A DNA stretch of 64,000 nt, from NCBI GenBank assembly GCA_964394585.1, contig CAYMYI010000005.1, positions 1-64,000 on the forward strand. Direction: 5' to 3'. The notes below the pieces were generated by a model. That model was not told the origin of the DNA and ran no database searches. It saw nothing but the letters and a program-made list of their open reading frames with translations. The translations under genes were made by a program, and so were the position numbers. Positions 27,395 to 36,733 of the stretch are shown here, one piece after another. Numbering within the stretch: the stretch's first letter is position 1; every line of letters starts with the position of its first letter. The DNA is from CAYUJH01 sp964394585. Lineage in GTDB: Bacteria > Bacteroidota > Bacteroidia > Cytophagales > Flammeovirgaceae.

Positions 27395-28891
27395 ATGAAA
27401 ATAAACAAACTTTTAGTTGCCAACCGAGGTGAAATCGCTTGCCGGGTTATTCGTTCAGCCAAAGAAATGGGCATTACTACAGTTGCCATTTACAGCCAAG
27501 CCGATAGAGCTGCTCAACATGTCCTGATGGCAGACGAAGCCGTCTGTGTTGGGCCTCCCCCGTCTTCTCAATCGTATTTATTAGGCGATAAAATCGTTGA
27601 AATCTGTAAAGAATTACAAGTAGACGCTATCCATCCAGGGTATGGTTTTTTATCGGAAAATGCTGACTTTGCCAAGAAAGTATCAGAAGCAGGAATTATC
27701 TTCGTTGGTCCATCTCCCGAAGCAATTGCCACCATGGGTAGCAAATTAGCTGCTAAAGAAGCTGTGGCAAAATACGATATCCCCCTTGTGCCCGGCACAC
27801 ATGGCGCAGTAGAAGACCCCAAAATTGCTTTAGAAAAAGCGCGCGAAATTGGCTTTCCGGTGCTTATTAAAGCAAGTGCCGGCGGCGGCGGGAAAGGTAT
27901 GCGAGTAGTACACAACGAAAAAGAACTGCCCGAACAAATGGAACGCGCCATCAGCGAAGCAACTTCTGCATTTGGCGATGGATCGGTATTCGTAGAAAAA
28001 TACTTTACACACCCTCGGCACATTGAAGTACAAGTACTTGGCGACCAACATGGAAACGTGGTGTACCTCTTTGAACGTGAGTGTTCTATCCAGCGCCGCC
28101 ATCAAAAGGTAATTGAAGAAGCCCCCTGCTCTGTGATGACCCCTGAAATTCGTAAAAAAATGGGAGAAGCCGCCGTAGGCGTTGCCAAAGCTTGTAATTA
28201 CTACGGAGCCGGGACAGTAGAATTTATCGCCGATGATGCCCTCAACTTTTATTTCTTAGAAATGAACACCCGTTTGCAAGTTGAGCATCCTGTTACGGAA
28301 GAAATCACAGGAATCGATTTGGTAAAAGAACAGATTAAAATTGCTGAAGGTGCTCCGCTATCATTTAAACAAGAAGATTTAAAAATTAAAGGACATGCCC
28401 TCGAAGTGCGTGTATACGCTGAAGACCCTACGAACAACTTCTTACCCGATATCGGCACTTTGCAAACCTACCGCCGCCCGCAAGGGCCAGGTGTTCGGGT
28501 AGACGACGGTTTCCGCGAAGGAATGGAAATTCCGATTTACTACGACCCCATGATTGCCAAACTCGTTACGTATGGAAAAGATCGCACCGAGGCCATCGAA
28601 CGGATGATCCGTGCCATTGATGAGTACCAAATTACCGGCATTACCACTACGCTAGAGTTTTGTAAATATGTACTACAGCATGATGCCTTTGTGAGTGGAC
28701 ACTTCAACACGAAGTTTGTAGAGCAATACTTCACGCCCGATGTACTAAGCAGCAAACCCACGGAAACAGAAATGAAAGTAGCAGCGGCGTTTATCAGTCA
28801 TGTTATGGATAAATATTCCATGGGAAAAGCTCGGGGTGAAAAACCCGTAAGCGCCGAAGGTAAGTCGGCGTGGAAACAAAGAATGCGCTAA
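27395..28891 (+). CDS. accC: Biotin carboxylase subunit of an acyl-CoA carboxylase
   Basis: This enzyme carboxylates the biotin of a carrier protein using ATP and bicarbonate. The domains are in order: KINKLLVANRGEIACRVIRSAKE, an ATP-grasp part with ASAGGGGKGMRVV, HPRHIEVQVLGD, ECSIQRRHQK and FLEMNTRLQVEHPVTE, then the C-terminal carboxylase part. The 498-residue length exceeds AccC (about 450). The extra C-terminal 50 residues resemble the subunit found with Bacteroidota acetyl-/propionyl-type carboxylases, so it could serve propionyl-CoA carboxylase. No biotin carrier or carboxyltransferase gene is next to it. A small lipoprotein gene follows after 19 bases. Confidence 0.9.
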   Translation: MKINKLLVANRGEIACRVIRSAKEMGITTVAIYSQADRAAQHVLMADEAVCVGPPPSSQSYLLGDKIVEICKELQVDAIHPGYGFLSENADFAKKVSEAGIIFVGPSPEAIATMGSKLAAKEAVAKYDIPLVPGTHGAVEDPKIALEKAREIGFPVLIKASAGGGGKGMRVVHNEKELPEQMERAISEATSAFGDGSVFVEKYFTHPRHIEVQVLGDQHGNVVYLFERECSIQRRHQKVIEEAPCSVMTPEIRKKMGEAAVGVAKACNYYGAGTVEFIADDALNFYFLEMNTRLQVEHPVTEEITGIDLVKEQIKIAEGAPLSFKQEDLKIKGHALEVRVYAEDPTNNFLPDIGTLQTYRRPQGPGVRVDDGFREGMEIPIYYDPMIAKLVTYGKDRTEAIERMIRAIDEYQITGITTTLEFCKYVLQHDAFVSGHFNTKFVEQYFTPDVLSSKPTETEMKVAAAFISHVMDKYSMGKARGEKPVSAEGKSAWKQRMR

Positions 28892-28910
28892 ACTTTAAAA
28901 TATTGCATGC

Positions 28911-29300
28911 ATGAAAAAGCACATCTATTGGATTGCAATGGCCTTATGGTTGGTAAGTTGTGGCAGTTCTGTGGAATTCACCAAAGAGGAGTTTGATACA
29001 GAGTTATGGAAAAACGACCGACAAGGCTGCCAAGGCTTACGCAAAAATCAACTTGAAAACTTTCAGAAAATTAAAACAAAACTTTACGAACTTTCTGAAC
29101 GCGATATCCGACAAGTGCTCGGCAAACCCGATCAGGTCGATTTATACAAGCGAAAGCAAAAATTCTATGTTTACTTTGTAGAAAAAGGAATACAATGCGA
29201 AGGAGGAGCTTCAGAAACGCAACAGGCAGAGCGGATTGAGATCCGATTTAGTGCCTTAGAACGAGTAAACGAAATTATCTACCGGCCTGCAATGCAATAG
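28911..29300 (+). CDS. Small SmpA-like lipoprotein
   Basis: A 129-residue protein with a lipoprotein signal ending LWLVSC. The segment LSERDIRQVLGKPDQVDLYKR resembles the SmpA/OmlA-type fold used in outer-membrane lipoproteins, and FYVYFVEKGIQCEGG follows. I do not recognise a named family, and the likeness is only local. It lies 19 bases after accC on the same strand and ends at a strong terminator, so it is probably co-transcribed with it, with no obvious functional link. Confidence 0.6.
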   Translation: MKKHIYWIAMALWLVSCGSSVEFTKEEFDTELWKNDRQGCQGLRKNQLENFQKIKTKLYELSERDIRQVLGKPDQVDLYKRKQKFYVYFVEKGIQCEGGASETQQAERIEIRFSALERVNEIIYRPAMQ

Positions 29301-29307
29301 CATAAAA

Positions 29308-29336
29308 AAATGCCAACAAAATATTTGTTGGCATTT
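29308..29336 (+). terminator. Intrinsic terminator
   Basis: A perfect 13-bp stem: AAATGCCAACAAA (29308-29320) and TTTGTTGGCATTT (29324-29336) with a three-base loop, then CTGTTATTATTC. It closes the accC-lipoprotein unit. Confidence 0.75.
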
Positions 29337-29573
29337 CTGTTATTATTCTACTACTCTTTGAATTGTTCTCAGCAAAGTTAACGCAATCGCAGAAAGAAGG
29401 TTACAACATTCTCTATTTTTTTTAACACCCTCTTTACAAACCTTCTAACACATACAAAAAATTAAGGCTAATAATCAGATGATTCAACACAAGCTTTTGT
29501 GGTAAATCCTTTAAGTGTATTGTTACCATTCTATTCCTAATCCGAGTATTTTTAACACATATATTTTCTAGCA

Positions 29574-30329
29574 ATGAAAAAAATTTGGAAATGGATTGCC
29601 GGAACTTTAGGTATAATTGTAGCGCTTGTCGCCATACTTGCCCTAGTGGTTTGGATTGTTAGTGAGCCAATGCCTCAAGGAAAACAAGGCGAAAAGGCTG
29701 AAACACTTGCAAAAAAAATGGCAGATGCCACCCAAAAAGCCGCTTGGGATAGCGTTGGAGCGGTTTGTTGGGATTTTGGCGGAAGACAGCAACACCTTTG
29801 GGATAAAAAGCGGCATTTAGCACGCGTACGTTGGGCAAACTTTGAAGTATTAGTGAATATTAATCCTAAAACAGGGATTGCCTTCGAGAATGGCAAACGG
29901 GTTTCTGCCAAGAAAAATGATAGGCTCGTGGAAAAAGCTTGGAAATATTGGGTCAACGACTCTTTTTGGCTGAACGCTCCGGCTAAAATTTTTGACCCAG
30001 GTACTACCCGCTCTTTGGTAACTTTGGATGATGGTACAGAAGCGCTTTTAGTACAATATGCTTCAGGAGGGGTAACACCAGGCGATGCCTATTTATGGAT
30101 ACTCGATGAAAATTTCCGCCCGAAAGCATGGAAATTATGGGTAAAAATTGTCCCTCTTAAAGGACTATTATTCACATGGGAAGATTGGATGAGAACCTCA
30201 GAGGGAGCAATGATTGCTCAAACGCATGACAGTAAGCTGTTCACCTTACGGCTTTCCGATATCAAAACTGCTGATACTGCTGCCGAACTAAACGCAGGGC
30301 AAGATCCTTTCGCGCCGTTGTTTGAGTAG
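29574..30329 (+). CDS. Membrane-anchored hypothetical protein
   Basis: A 251-residue protein with one N-terminal membrane helix (WIAGTLGIIVALVAILALVVWIV) and a tryptophan-rich soluble part likely in the periplasm (WDFGGRQQHLWDKKRH, KAWKYWVNDSFWLNAP, TWEDWMRTSEGAM). The spread of Trp and the GGVTPGDAYLWILDENFRPKAW segment look conserved, but I do not recognise the family. It follows a 235-base gap that starts with the previous terminator and holds no other gene. It is convergent with ruvC, with one base between the stop codons. Confidence 0.6.
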   Translation: MKKIWKWIAGTLGIIVALVAILALVVWIVSEPMPQGKQGEKAETLAKKMADATQKAAWDSVGAVCWDFGGRQQHLWDKKRHLARVRWANFEVLVNINPKTGIAFENGKRVSAKKNDRLVEKAWKYWVNDSFWLNAPAKIFDPGTTRSLVTLDDGTEALLVQYASGGVTPGDAYLWILDENFRPKAWKLWVKIVPLKGLLFTWEDWMRTSEGAMIAQTHDSKLFTLRLSDIKTADTAAELNAGQDPFAPLFE

Positions 30330-30330
30330 T

Positions 30331-30891
30331 TCATTTCTTCTTTACTCTATTCGGGTTTTGGTTAATAAACCCTTTCCACGACGTTGATTTACTTTGCGGC
30401 CTTCCGGCTTGATAGAAATGGCATAACGCCACCCCCAGGGCATCGGTAGCATCGAGCATAAAATCGTCTTCGGTTTGCGTAAACTTCAAAAGCCGCATTA
30501 ACATAGCAGCTACTTGCTCTTTGGTAGCATTTCCATTGCCTGTTACCGATTGCTTCACCTTTTTAGGAGCATACTCTACAATAGGAATTTCGCGAGAGAG
30601 TGCGGCAGCCATTGCGACACCTTGCGCCCTGCCTAGCTTAAGCATTGCCTGTACATTTTTCCCATAAAATGGAGCTTCTAACGCCATTTCATCGGGTTTA
30701 TACTCGTCGATGAGTTGCAAAACACGGTCAAAAATCTTCTGTAATTTCAAGGCATGCGATTCATATTTTTTCAGATGAATCACACCATATTGCAACAAAT
30801 GAGGCTGGTTATTCAACACTTTGATCAAGCCGTATCCCATTACCTGTGTTCCAGGATCGACTCCTAGAATTATCTTTTCCTTAATTTTCAT
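30331..30891 (-). CDS. ruvC: Holliday junction resolvase RuvC
   Basis: RuvC cuts four-way DNA junctions during recombination together with RuvAB. The acidic active-site residues are visible in GVDPGT (D12), ALEAPFYGKN (Glu) and MLDATDALGVALCH (two Asp). The 186-residue length and MKLGRAQGVAMAAAL are standard. The C-terminus is Lys-rich. No ruvA or ruvB is in the window. It is convergent with the membrane-anchored hypothetical gene and divergent from the acyl-CoA dehydrogenase gene at 31052. Confidence 0.95.
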   Translation of the reverse strand: MKIKEKIILGVDPGTQVMGYGLIKVLNNQPHLLQYGVIHLKKYESHALKLQKIFDRVLQLIDEYKPDEMALEAPFYGKNVQAMLKLGRAQGVAMAAALSREIPIVEYAPKKVKQSVTGNGNATKEQVAAMLMRLLKFTQTEDDFMLDATDALGVALCHFYQAGRPQSKSTSWKGFINQNPNRVKKK

Positions 30892-31051
30892 ACTACAAAA
30901 CTAAAACGTCGAATTTTCCCTGCCCGATTTAGGCAAAGATGCCAATGTAATTTACCTTGCACTTCAAAATATAATAGCGCTTACTCCTTCACATTTTGTT
31001 AAGTGAATGTAGCGCATTAGCTGCAAACACTGTATTATTTAACCATACTTA

Positions 31052-32233
31052 ATGAATAAACACATGAGTAATTTACCCGATTACTATCAGATTGATGACC
31101 TATTAACTGAAGAGCACCTCTTGGTGCGGCAAAGCATCCGCGAGTGGGTCGATAAAGAAATAAAGCCCATTATTGACCAATACGCCCAAGCACATAAACC
31201 CCTCCCAAATATTATGAAACAATTGGGAGAGCTTGGCGCACTAGGGCCTTACATCCCTGAAGAATATGGCGGCGCCGGCCTCGATCAAATCGCTTATGGG
31301 CTTATTATGCAAGAACTTGAACGCGGAGATAGTGCCATTCGTTCTTCTGCTTCCGTTCAGTCGTCGTTAGTAATGTACCCCATTTTCACGTTTGGGAGCG
31401 AGGAGCAGAAAAAGCGATTCTTGCCCAAACTTGCCAGCGGTGAAATGGTCGGCTGTTTTGGGCTTACCGAACCTAACCATGGCAGCAACCCCGGCGGAAT
31501 GGAAACACACTTTGTAGAAGATGGCGACCACATTATACTGAATGGCGCAAAACTTTGGATTACCAACTCGCCCATCGCCGATATTGCCGTAGTATGGGCA
31601 AAAAACCCTGAAGGGAAAATCCAAGGCGTTATTGTAGAACGCGGGATGGAAGGGTTTACAACGCCTGAAACACACAATAAATGGAGCTTGCGAGCTTCGG
31701 CAACCGGCGAGCTTGTTTTTGCCGATGTGCGCATTCCGAAAACCAATATTTTACCCAATGTAAAAGGGTTAAAAGGTCCTTTAAGTTGCTTGAACTCTGC
31801 ACGTTATGGAATCAGTTGGGGTGTGATTGGCGCAGCCATCGATTGCTACAGTACGGCGCTACAATATGGGCTGGAACGTCAGCAATTTGGTAAGCCCATT
31901 GTCGGCTTCCAATTGCAGCAAAAGAAATTGGCAGAAATGCTTACCGAAATCACGAAAGCGCAGTTGCTCGCATGGCGATTGGGCACGTTAAAAAATGAAG
32001 ATAAGGCGACGCCTGCCCAAATTTCTATGGCAAAGCGAAATAACGTAGCCATGGCACTGAACACGGCGCGCGAGTCGCGCCAAATACTAGGGGGAATGGG
32101 TATTATGGGCGATTTCCCTATCATGCGCCATATGATGAACCTCGAATCGGTGATTACCTATGAAGGAACGCATGACATCCACCTATTGATTACCGGCATG
32201 GATGTAACCGGCATTGCCGCTTTCCAGAGTTAA
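31052..32233 (+). CDS. Acyl-CoA dehydrogenase, glutaryl-CoA dehydrogenase-like
   Basis: A 393-residue FAD enzyme that oxidises a CoA thioester. The catalytic base is the Glu of ITYEGTHD near the C-terminus, and CFGLTEPNHGSNPGGM, LWITNSPIADIAVVWAK and LRASATGELVF are flavin- and substrate-site motifs. The overall pattern (start DYYQIDDLLTEEH, TARESRQILGGMGI) fits glutaryl-CoA dehydrogenase better than short-chain enzymes, implying lysine or tryptophan breakdown. ATG at 31052 or 31064 can both serve. It is closed by a terminator at 32262. Confidence 0.85.
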   Translation: MNKHMSNLPDYYQIDDLLTEEHLLVRQSIREWVDKEIKPIIDQYAQAHKPLPNIMKQLGELGALGPYIPEEYGGAGLDQIAYGLIMQELERGDSAIRSSASVQSSLVMYPIFTFGSEEQKKRFLPKLASGEMVGCFGLTEPNHGSNPGGMETHFVEDGDHIILNGAKLWITNSPIADIAVVWAKNPEGKIQGVIVERGMEGFTTPETHNKWSLRASATGELVFADVRIPKTNILPNVKGLKGPLSCLNSARYGISWGVIGAAIDCYSTALQYGLERQQFGKPIVGFQLQQKKLAEMLTEITKAQLLAWRLGTLKNEDKATPAQISMAKRNNVAMALNTARESRQILGGMGIMGDFPIMRHMMNLESVITYEGTHDIHLLITGMDVTGIAAFQS

Positions 32234-32261
32234 CCATTTTGCTTGTTGATTCAAATAACTT

Positions 32262-32299
32262 AATCCACTCTACTGATTTTAGGCGGAGTGGATTTTTAT
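32262..32299 (+). terminator. Intrinsic terminator
   Basis: AATCCACTC (32262-32270) and GAGTGGATT (32286-32294) form a 9-bp stem with a 15-base loop, then TTTATAATA. It lies between the acyl-CoA dehydrogenase and E2 genes. Confidence 0.65.
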
Positions 32300-32307
32300 A
32301 ATAACAT

Positions 32308-33612
32308 ATGCACATGCAAAACATTGTTCAAATTAAGCTGCCGAAGTTAGGGGAAAGTGTTGCTGAGGCGACTATCCTTACATGGCTCAAAAAGCCTGGA
32401 GATTTCATCCATAAAGATGAAATGATCGCCGAAGTCGCTACTGATAAAGTAGATACCGACTTACCCAGCGAATATGCCGGCACTCTACAAGAAATCATCG
32501 TTAAAGAAGGGGAAACAGCCGCTGTGGGTGCGGTCATCGCCACGGTAGCCATTGAAGAGCGGCAAACAACTTCTCTGCAACCTGATTTGCAAGTATCTAA
32601 AAAGTCAGAGGCTCCTCAAATCCCTAGCGAGTCTGTGCAAGAACCAGCCACTATACAACATAATGGTAATGGTAGTTCTTCACGCAAACAAATAAAAATA
32701 CTTCAGGCAGAAACGCCCTCGTTCCTTACCCCGGTAGTCCGCAACATTGCAGCAGAAGCCGGTCTTACCCCCGACGACTTACGCAAAATAAAACCAACGG
32801 GTAGCAATCAAACGCGCATTACTAAAAAAGATATTTTAGCGTACCTCTCTCCTACTACTTCGCCGATACCCGCGATGCCAACGCCCACTAAACAAAATTT
32901 GGAAGTCCTTCTAAACGACGAAGTAACGCCCCTTTCGCGTATGCGTAAGCTCATTGGGCAACACATGACCCAAGCCATACAAACAGTTCCGCATGTTACC
33001 ACAGTAGTTCGTGCCGACGTAACCGACTTGGTACAATGGCGCGATGCGCACAAAGAACGTATTTTTGAACAGGAAAAAGTGAAAATCACCTATACTCACT
33101 TAATCATGCAACGAGTAACGGAAACCTTACGGCAATTTCCGAAACTCAATGCTTGGATGAACGGTAGTGATGAACTAATCATCAAACATGAGATAAACTT
33201 GGGGTTCGCAGCCGCTACTCCAGACGATAACCTCATAGTCCCCAATGTGAAAAGTGCTCAGGACCTATCGCTCTACGGACTTGCCAAGCAAGTAAACCGA
33301 TTGGGTAAAGCCGCTAAAGAAAATAAACTAGCACCATCCGATATTGAAAAAACTACTTTTACCGTAAGCAATACAGGCATTTTTGGAAGTCTGTTAGGTA
33401 CTCCTATCATTTCGCCGCCTCAGGTAGCAGTTCTAGCACTAGGCGAAATTGAAAGTGCCCCAGGGGTTATCTTAGAAAACGGCGAGGAAAAACTAGCCAT
33501 CCGTAAACAAATGTATCTTTCCATGTCGTACGATCATCGTATTATCGATGGCGCCTATGCCTCTCGCTTTCTAAAAGAATTAAAAAGCGCTCTTCAAACT
33601 AGAGTATTATAA
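32308..33612 (+). CDS. Dihydrolipoyl acyltransferase (E2) of a 2-oxoacid dehydrogenase complex
   Basis: E2 carries acyl groups on a lipoyl arm to CoA. The domains are in order: a lipoyl domain with the modified lysine in TDKVDTDLPSE, a Pro/Ser-rich linker, a peripheral E1/E3-binding domain (PVVRNIAAEAGLTPDDLRKI, RITKKDILAYL) and a catalytic domain ending with the active-site histidine in MSYDHRIIDGAYASRFL. The substrate type (pyruvate, 2-oxoglutarate or branched-chain) cannot be told. The branched-chain or 2-oxoacid E2 type is most like it. No E1 or E3 gene is adjacent. ATG at 32314 is an alternative start. Confidence 0.9.
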   Translation: MHMQNIVQIKLPKLGESVAEATILTWLKKPGDFIHKDEMIAEVATDKVDTDLPSEYAGTLQEIIVKEGETAAVGAVIATVAIEERQTTSLQPDLQVSKKSEAPQIPSESVQEPATIQHNGNGSSSRKQIKILQAETPSFLTPVVRNIAAEAGLTPDDLRKIKPTGSNQTRITKKDILAYLSPTTSPIPAMPTPTKQNLEVLLNDEVTPLSRMRKLIGQHMTQAIQTVPHVTTVVRADVTDLVQWRDAHKERIFEQEKVKITYTHLIMQRVTETLRQFPKLNAWMNGSDELIIKHEINLGFAAATPDDNLIVPNVKSAQDLSLYGLAKQVNRLGKAAKENKLAPSDIEKTTFTVSNTGIFGSLLGTPIISPPQVAVLALGEIESAPGVILENGEEKLAIRKQMYLSMSYDHRIIDGAYASRFLKELKSALQTRVL

Positions 33613-33616
33613 AAAA

Positions 33617-33640
33617 GCTCGTGCGATGCACGAGCCTATT
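33617..33640. terminator. Bidirectional terminator
   Basis: GCTCGTGC (33617-33624), a GAT loop and GCACGAGC (33628-33635) form a perfect 8-bp stem. AAAAAA precedes it (T-run on minus) and CTATTTTGTTT follows. It lies between the convergent E2 gene and the type-IX cargo gene. Confidence 0.85.
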
Positions 33641-33665
33641 TTGTTTAATTGCAAAGCTTAATTCG

Positions 33666-34598
33666 TTATTTTCTCACAACAAACCGCTTAGTAGTTGTGC
33701 CCTTTTGAGTTACAATTTTATAAAAATACGTTCCGTTCTCTAAGTTATCCGTATTGAGTACTATTGTGTGTTCACCGGCATCCACTTTTTGATTAAGCAA
33801 CGTTTTTACCGTTTCACCTTGGCTGTTCAACACATACACCTGCACTTTTCCTGCCGATGCCGTTGAAAAACTAATATTGCTTGGCGTACTACCAGCAGGG
33901 TTAGGATATGCCATCACCTCGCTAATTTCCTCGTCGGCTTCCCACGATCTAGCGGTAGGCATCGTACCATCCCATAGTAAAAACCCTTCGGGACGCATTA
34001 GTTTCTCCAATTTACCAAAACCATGCTTTCGGCCTCTGTGCCCTCTCTGTCCATTTTTCCCATCTTTTCCTTGTGTACGGAATTGCTTATTTTGCCCATC
34101 ACTTCGTTTATCATCTTTAAACTCTTCTTTTAGAGCATTTAAATCTTCTTTCCACTGCTCACGTTCAAGTTCAAACGAGGCAAAAACTTCTTGCAACGCA
34201 GCTTGGTTACGCGCTGCGATTTCGCGCACCGACTTGTGCAGCTCTTCTTTGGATAAGTGGAAATCGGCCCATTGAATTTTCTGTGCATCGGTTAGCGTTC
34301 CCCCTTCTTCTCGTATTTTTCTAATTTCTTGGTGAAACGATTTAGCATTTTCTCCTTGTTGCTTAGCCTGTGTACGCAGGGCATCCAAGGCTTCCTGATC
34401 CTCGGAAGAAAGTTTTGCGTCTAACTCCGTCCGTTTTACTTGCAATACCGGAAGCACATTTTCTTGTACATACGATTGTATCTGTTCTTTAAAGGCTCTT
34501 CCAGGAGTAGTTTCCTTCGGTTGCGCCCATGAAGCCAAAGCAGTAAACATCAATAACATCGAGAACACAAACGAAAGGTTTTTTTCATGTTTTTTCAT
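33666..34598 (-). CDS. Secreted protein with a type A type-IX sorting domain
   Basis: ATG at 34598 begins a signal peptide (MKKHEKNLSFVFSMLLMFTALASWAQ). The body is helical and charged, with long coiled-coil stretches (REQWKEDLNALKEEFKDDKR) and a Gly/Arg-rich patch (GQRGHRGRKHGFGKL), loosely Spy/CpxP-like. The last 75 residues are a type A sorting domain for type IX secretion: MAYPNPAGSTPSNISF, VQVYVLNSQGETVKTL, GEHTIVLNTDNLENGTYFYKI, KRFVVRK. The protein should reach the outer face of the outer membrane. Its function is unknown. It is convergent with the E2 gene. Confidence 0.82.
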   Translation of the reverse strand: MKKHEKNLSFVFSMLLMFTALASWAQPKETTPGRAFKEQIQSYVQENVLPVLQVKRTELDAKLSSEDQEALDALRTQAKQQGENAKSFHQEIRKIREEGGTLTDAQKIQWADFHLSKEELHKSVREIAARNQAALQEVFASFELEREQWKEDLNALKEEFKDDKRSDGQNKQFRTQGKDGKNGQRGHRGRKHGFGKLEKLMRPEGFLLWDGTMPTARSWEADEEISEVMAYPNPAGSTPSNISFSTASAGKVQVYVLNSQGETVKTLLNQKVDAGEHTIVLNTDNLENGTYFYKIVTQKGTTTKRFVVRK

Positions 34599-34733
34599 GG
34601 CTGAAACGAATTTTAAAGTAAATATCTGTTTGCCTCTATGATAGCAAAGCCAGAGCAAGGTTTAATTACACCAAAAAATATTCTGCTTTAAGAAAATAAT
34701 CAGCAAGGATTAGTACAGGAGAGAATCAATTCG

Positions 34734-34741
34734 TACTTTTG
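34734..34741 (+). promoter_or_regulatory. Candidate -7 box for rpsA
   Basis: TACTTTTG fits TAnnTTTG exactly, 90 bases before the rpsA ATG at 34831. The implied leader of about 80 bases could hold the known type of S1 autoregulation, but no specific structure was seen. Confidence 0.45.
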
Positions 34742-34830
34742 CAACTCATTTTAAATCAGTTAAATGTTTCATTAAATCCTGGGTCAAATTGCACGATGAC
34801 ACAGGCGTATTAAAGTGCAATAAAATTTTT

Positions 34831-36639
34831 ATGACAGATACTACAAATCAGGAATTTAACCAAGAATTCGATTGGGATTCTTTGGAAAGCAAAGGCTTCG
34901 GGGAAAATTATACCGAAGATGAAAAAAGTAAAATGATGGAGATGTACGAAGGTACTCTCACACAAATCACTGAAAAAGAAGTGGTGAAAGGTACGGTCGT
35001 AAGTATTACCGACCGCGACGTGGTTCTCAACATTGGGTTCAAATCCGATGGACTTGTAGCATTGAACGAGTTTAGAGATGTTGATTTAAAAATTGGTGAT
35101 GAAGTTGACGTGTTCATCGAAGACCAAGAAGATGCCCAAGGGCAGCTCATTCTTTCGAGAAAGAAGGCGAAAGTGGTGAAAGCTTGGGAAAACATTCAAA
35201 AAGCCTACGAAGAAGATGCTGTAATTGAAGGAACTGTGAAACGTAGAACAAAAGGTGGGCTTATTGTAGACATCTTTGGTATTGAAGCCTTCTTGCCAGG
35301 TTCGCAAATAGATGTGAAGCCAATCCGCGATTTCGATATTTTCGTTGACAAGAAAATGGAGTTGAAAATTGTCAAAATCAACTATGCCAACGATAACGTA
35401 GTAGTATCGCATAAAGTACTCATCGAGAAAGACCTCGAAAAACAAAAAGCTGAAATTCTTAATAATCTTGAGCGCGGTCAGGTACTCGAAGGTGTTATCA
35501 AGAACATGACCAACTTCGGTGTATTTATTGACCTTGGCGGCGTAGATGGATTGTTGCACATTACCGATATCTCTTGGGGGCGTATTAGCCATCCGGAAGA
35601 ATTACTTGAACTCGACCAAAAAGTAAATGTAGTAGTACTCGATTTCGACGATGAGAAACGTCGTATCTCATTGGGTATGAAGCAACTTACGCCACATCCA
35701 TGGGATTCACTCGATGAAAAAATCGACGTGGGTACTAAAGTGAAAGGTCGCATTGTGAATGTAGCTGACTATGGTGCTTTCCTAGAAATTACCCCAGGTG
35801 TTGAAGGTCTCATCCACGTTTCCGAAATGTCTTGGTCGCAACATTTACGCAATCCGCAAGATTTCATCAAAGTGGGCGACGAACTCGAAGCGGTAATCTT
35901 AACCATCGACCGCGAGGAGCGCAAAATGTCGTTAGGTATCAAGCAACTCACCGAAGATCCTTGGACTAAATCAGATTTGATGTTCAAATATGCCGTGAGT
36001 ACTACACACAAAGGAATTGTGCGTAACCTAACTAACTTTGGTTTATTCATTGAATTAGAAGAAGGAATCGACGGATTGGTGCACGTATCTGACCTTTCTT
36101 GGACTAAGAAAATCAAACACCCTTCTGAGTTCATCAATGTCGGTGAAGAACTTGAAGTGAAAGTGCTTGAACTTGACCCAGATCAACGTCGTTTAGCCTT
36201 AGGTCACAAACAACTTGAAGAAAACCCTTGGGATACTTTCGAAGGTATCTTCGAAGTGGACACTGTACACAAATGTACTGTTGTGCAAAAAAATGATAAA
36301 GGGGCTATCCTAGAGTTACCTTATGGCATTGAAGGATTCGCTATGAATAAGAACTTGAAGAAAGAAGACGGTACTAATGTAGAAATTGGTGAATCGTTGG
36401 ATTTCAAAGTACTCGAATTCTCAAAAGACGACAAGCGCATTATCCTTTCTCACGTACATACTTATAGAGAAGAAAAGGAAAAGAAGCCTGCTCCTAAGAA
36501 AGCCACTTCTGAAGGTGGAAAAGCAGATTCTAAAACCATCGAAAAGCTCAATAAGGAAAACGAAAGCAAGGCTACTTTAGGCGACTTGGATGTTTTATCG
36601 CAATTGAAAGAGGATATGAATAAAGATGATGAAAAGTAG
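34831..36639 (+). CDS. rpsA: 30S ribosomal protein S1
   Basis: S1 binds mRNA on the small ribosomal subunit and helps initiation. The protein carries six S1 (OB-fold) repeats, starting near VVKGTVVSITDRDVVLNIG, AVIEGTVKRRTKGGLIVDI, VLEGVIKNMTNFGVFIDLG, VKGRIVNVADYGAFLEI, HKGIVRNLTNFGLFIEL and TVHKCTVVQKNDKGAILEL. Repeats 3-5 are most alike. A Lys/Glu-rich tail ends it. ATG at 34831 (MTDTTNQEF) is the natural start, not 34789. A terminator follows 45 bases downstream, so it is a single-gene unit. Confidence 0.96.
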   Translation: MTDTTNQEFNQEFDWDSLESKGFGENYTEDEKSKMMEMYEGTLTQITEKEVVKGTVVSITDRDVVLNIGFKSDGLVALNEFRDVDLKIGDEVDVFIEDQEDAQGQLILSRKKAKVVKAWENIQKAYEEDAVIEGTVKRRTKGGLIVDIFGIEAFLPGSQIDVKPIRDFDIFVDKKMELKIVKINYANDNVVVSHKVLIEKDLEKQKAEILNNLERGQVLEGVIKNMTNFGVFIDLGGVDGLLHITDISWGRISHPEELLELDQKVNVVVLDFDDEKRRISLGMKQLTPHPWDSLDEKIDVGTKVKGRIVNVADYGAFLEITPGVEGLIHVSEMSWSQHLRNPQDFIKVGDELEAVILTIDREERKMSLGIKQLTEDPWTKSDLMFKYAVSTTHKGIVRNLTNFGLFIELEEGIDGLVHVSDLSWTKKIKHPSEFINVGEELEVKVLELDPDQRRLALGHKQLEENPWDTFEGIFEVDTVHKCTVVQKNDKGAILELPYGIEGFAMNKNLKKEDGTNVEIGESLDFKVLEFSKDDKRIILSHVHTYREEKEKKPAPKKATSEGGKADSKTIEKLNKENESKATLGDLDVLSQLKEDMNKDDEK

Positions 36640-36683
36640 CCTTCTGCTTTTCTAAACATCTCAAAAAATACTCTTAATTTTAG

Positions 36684-36710
36684 GGCTGCCCGTTAAGGCA
36701 GCCTTTTTTT
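36684..36710 (+). terminator. Terminator of rpsA
   Basis: GGCTGCC (36684-36690) and GGCAGCC (36697-36703) form a GC-rich stem with loop CGTTAA, followed by seven T. Confidence 0.9.
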
Positions 36711-36733
36711 GTAAAATTACCATCGCCGAATGT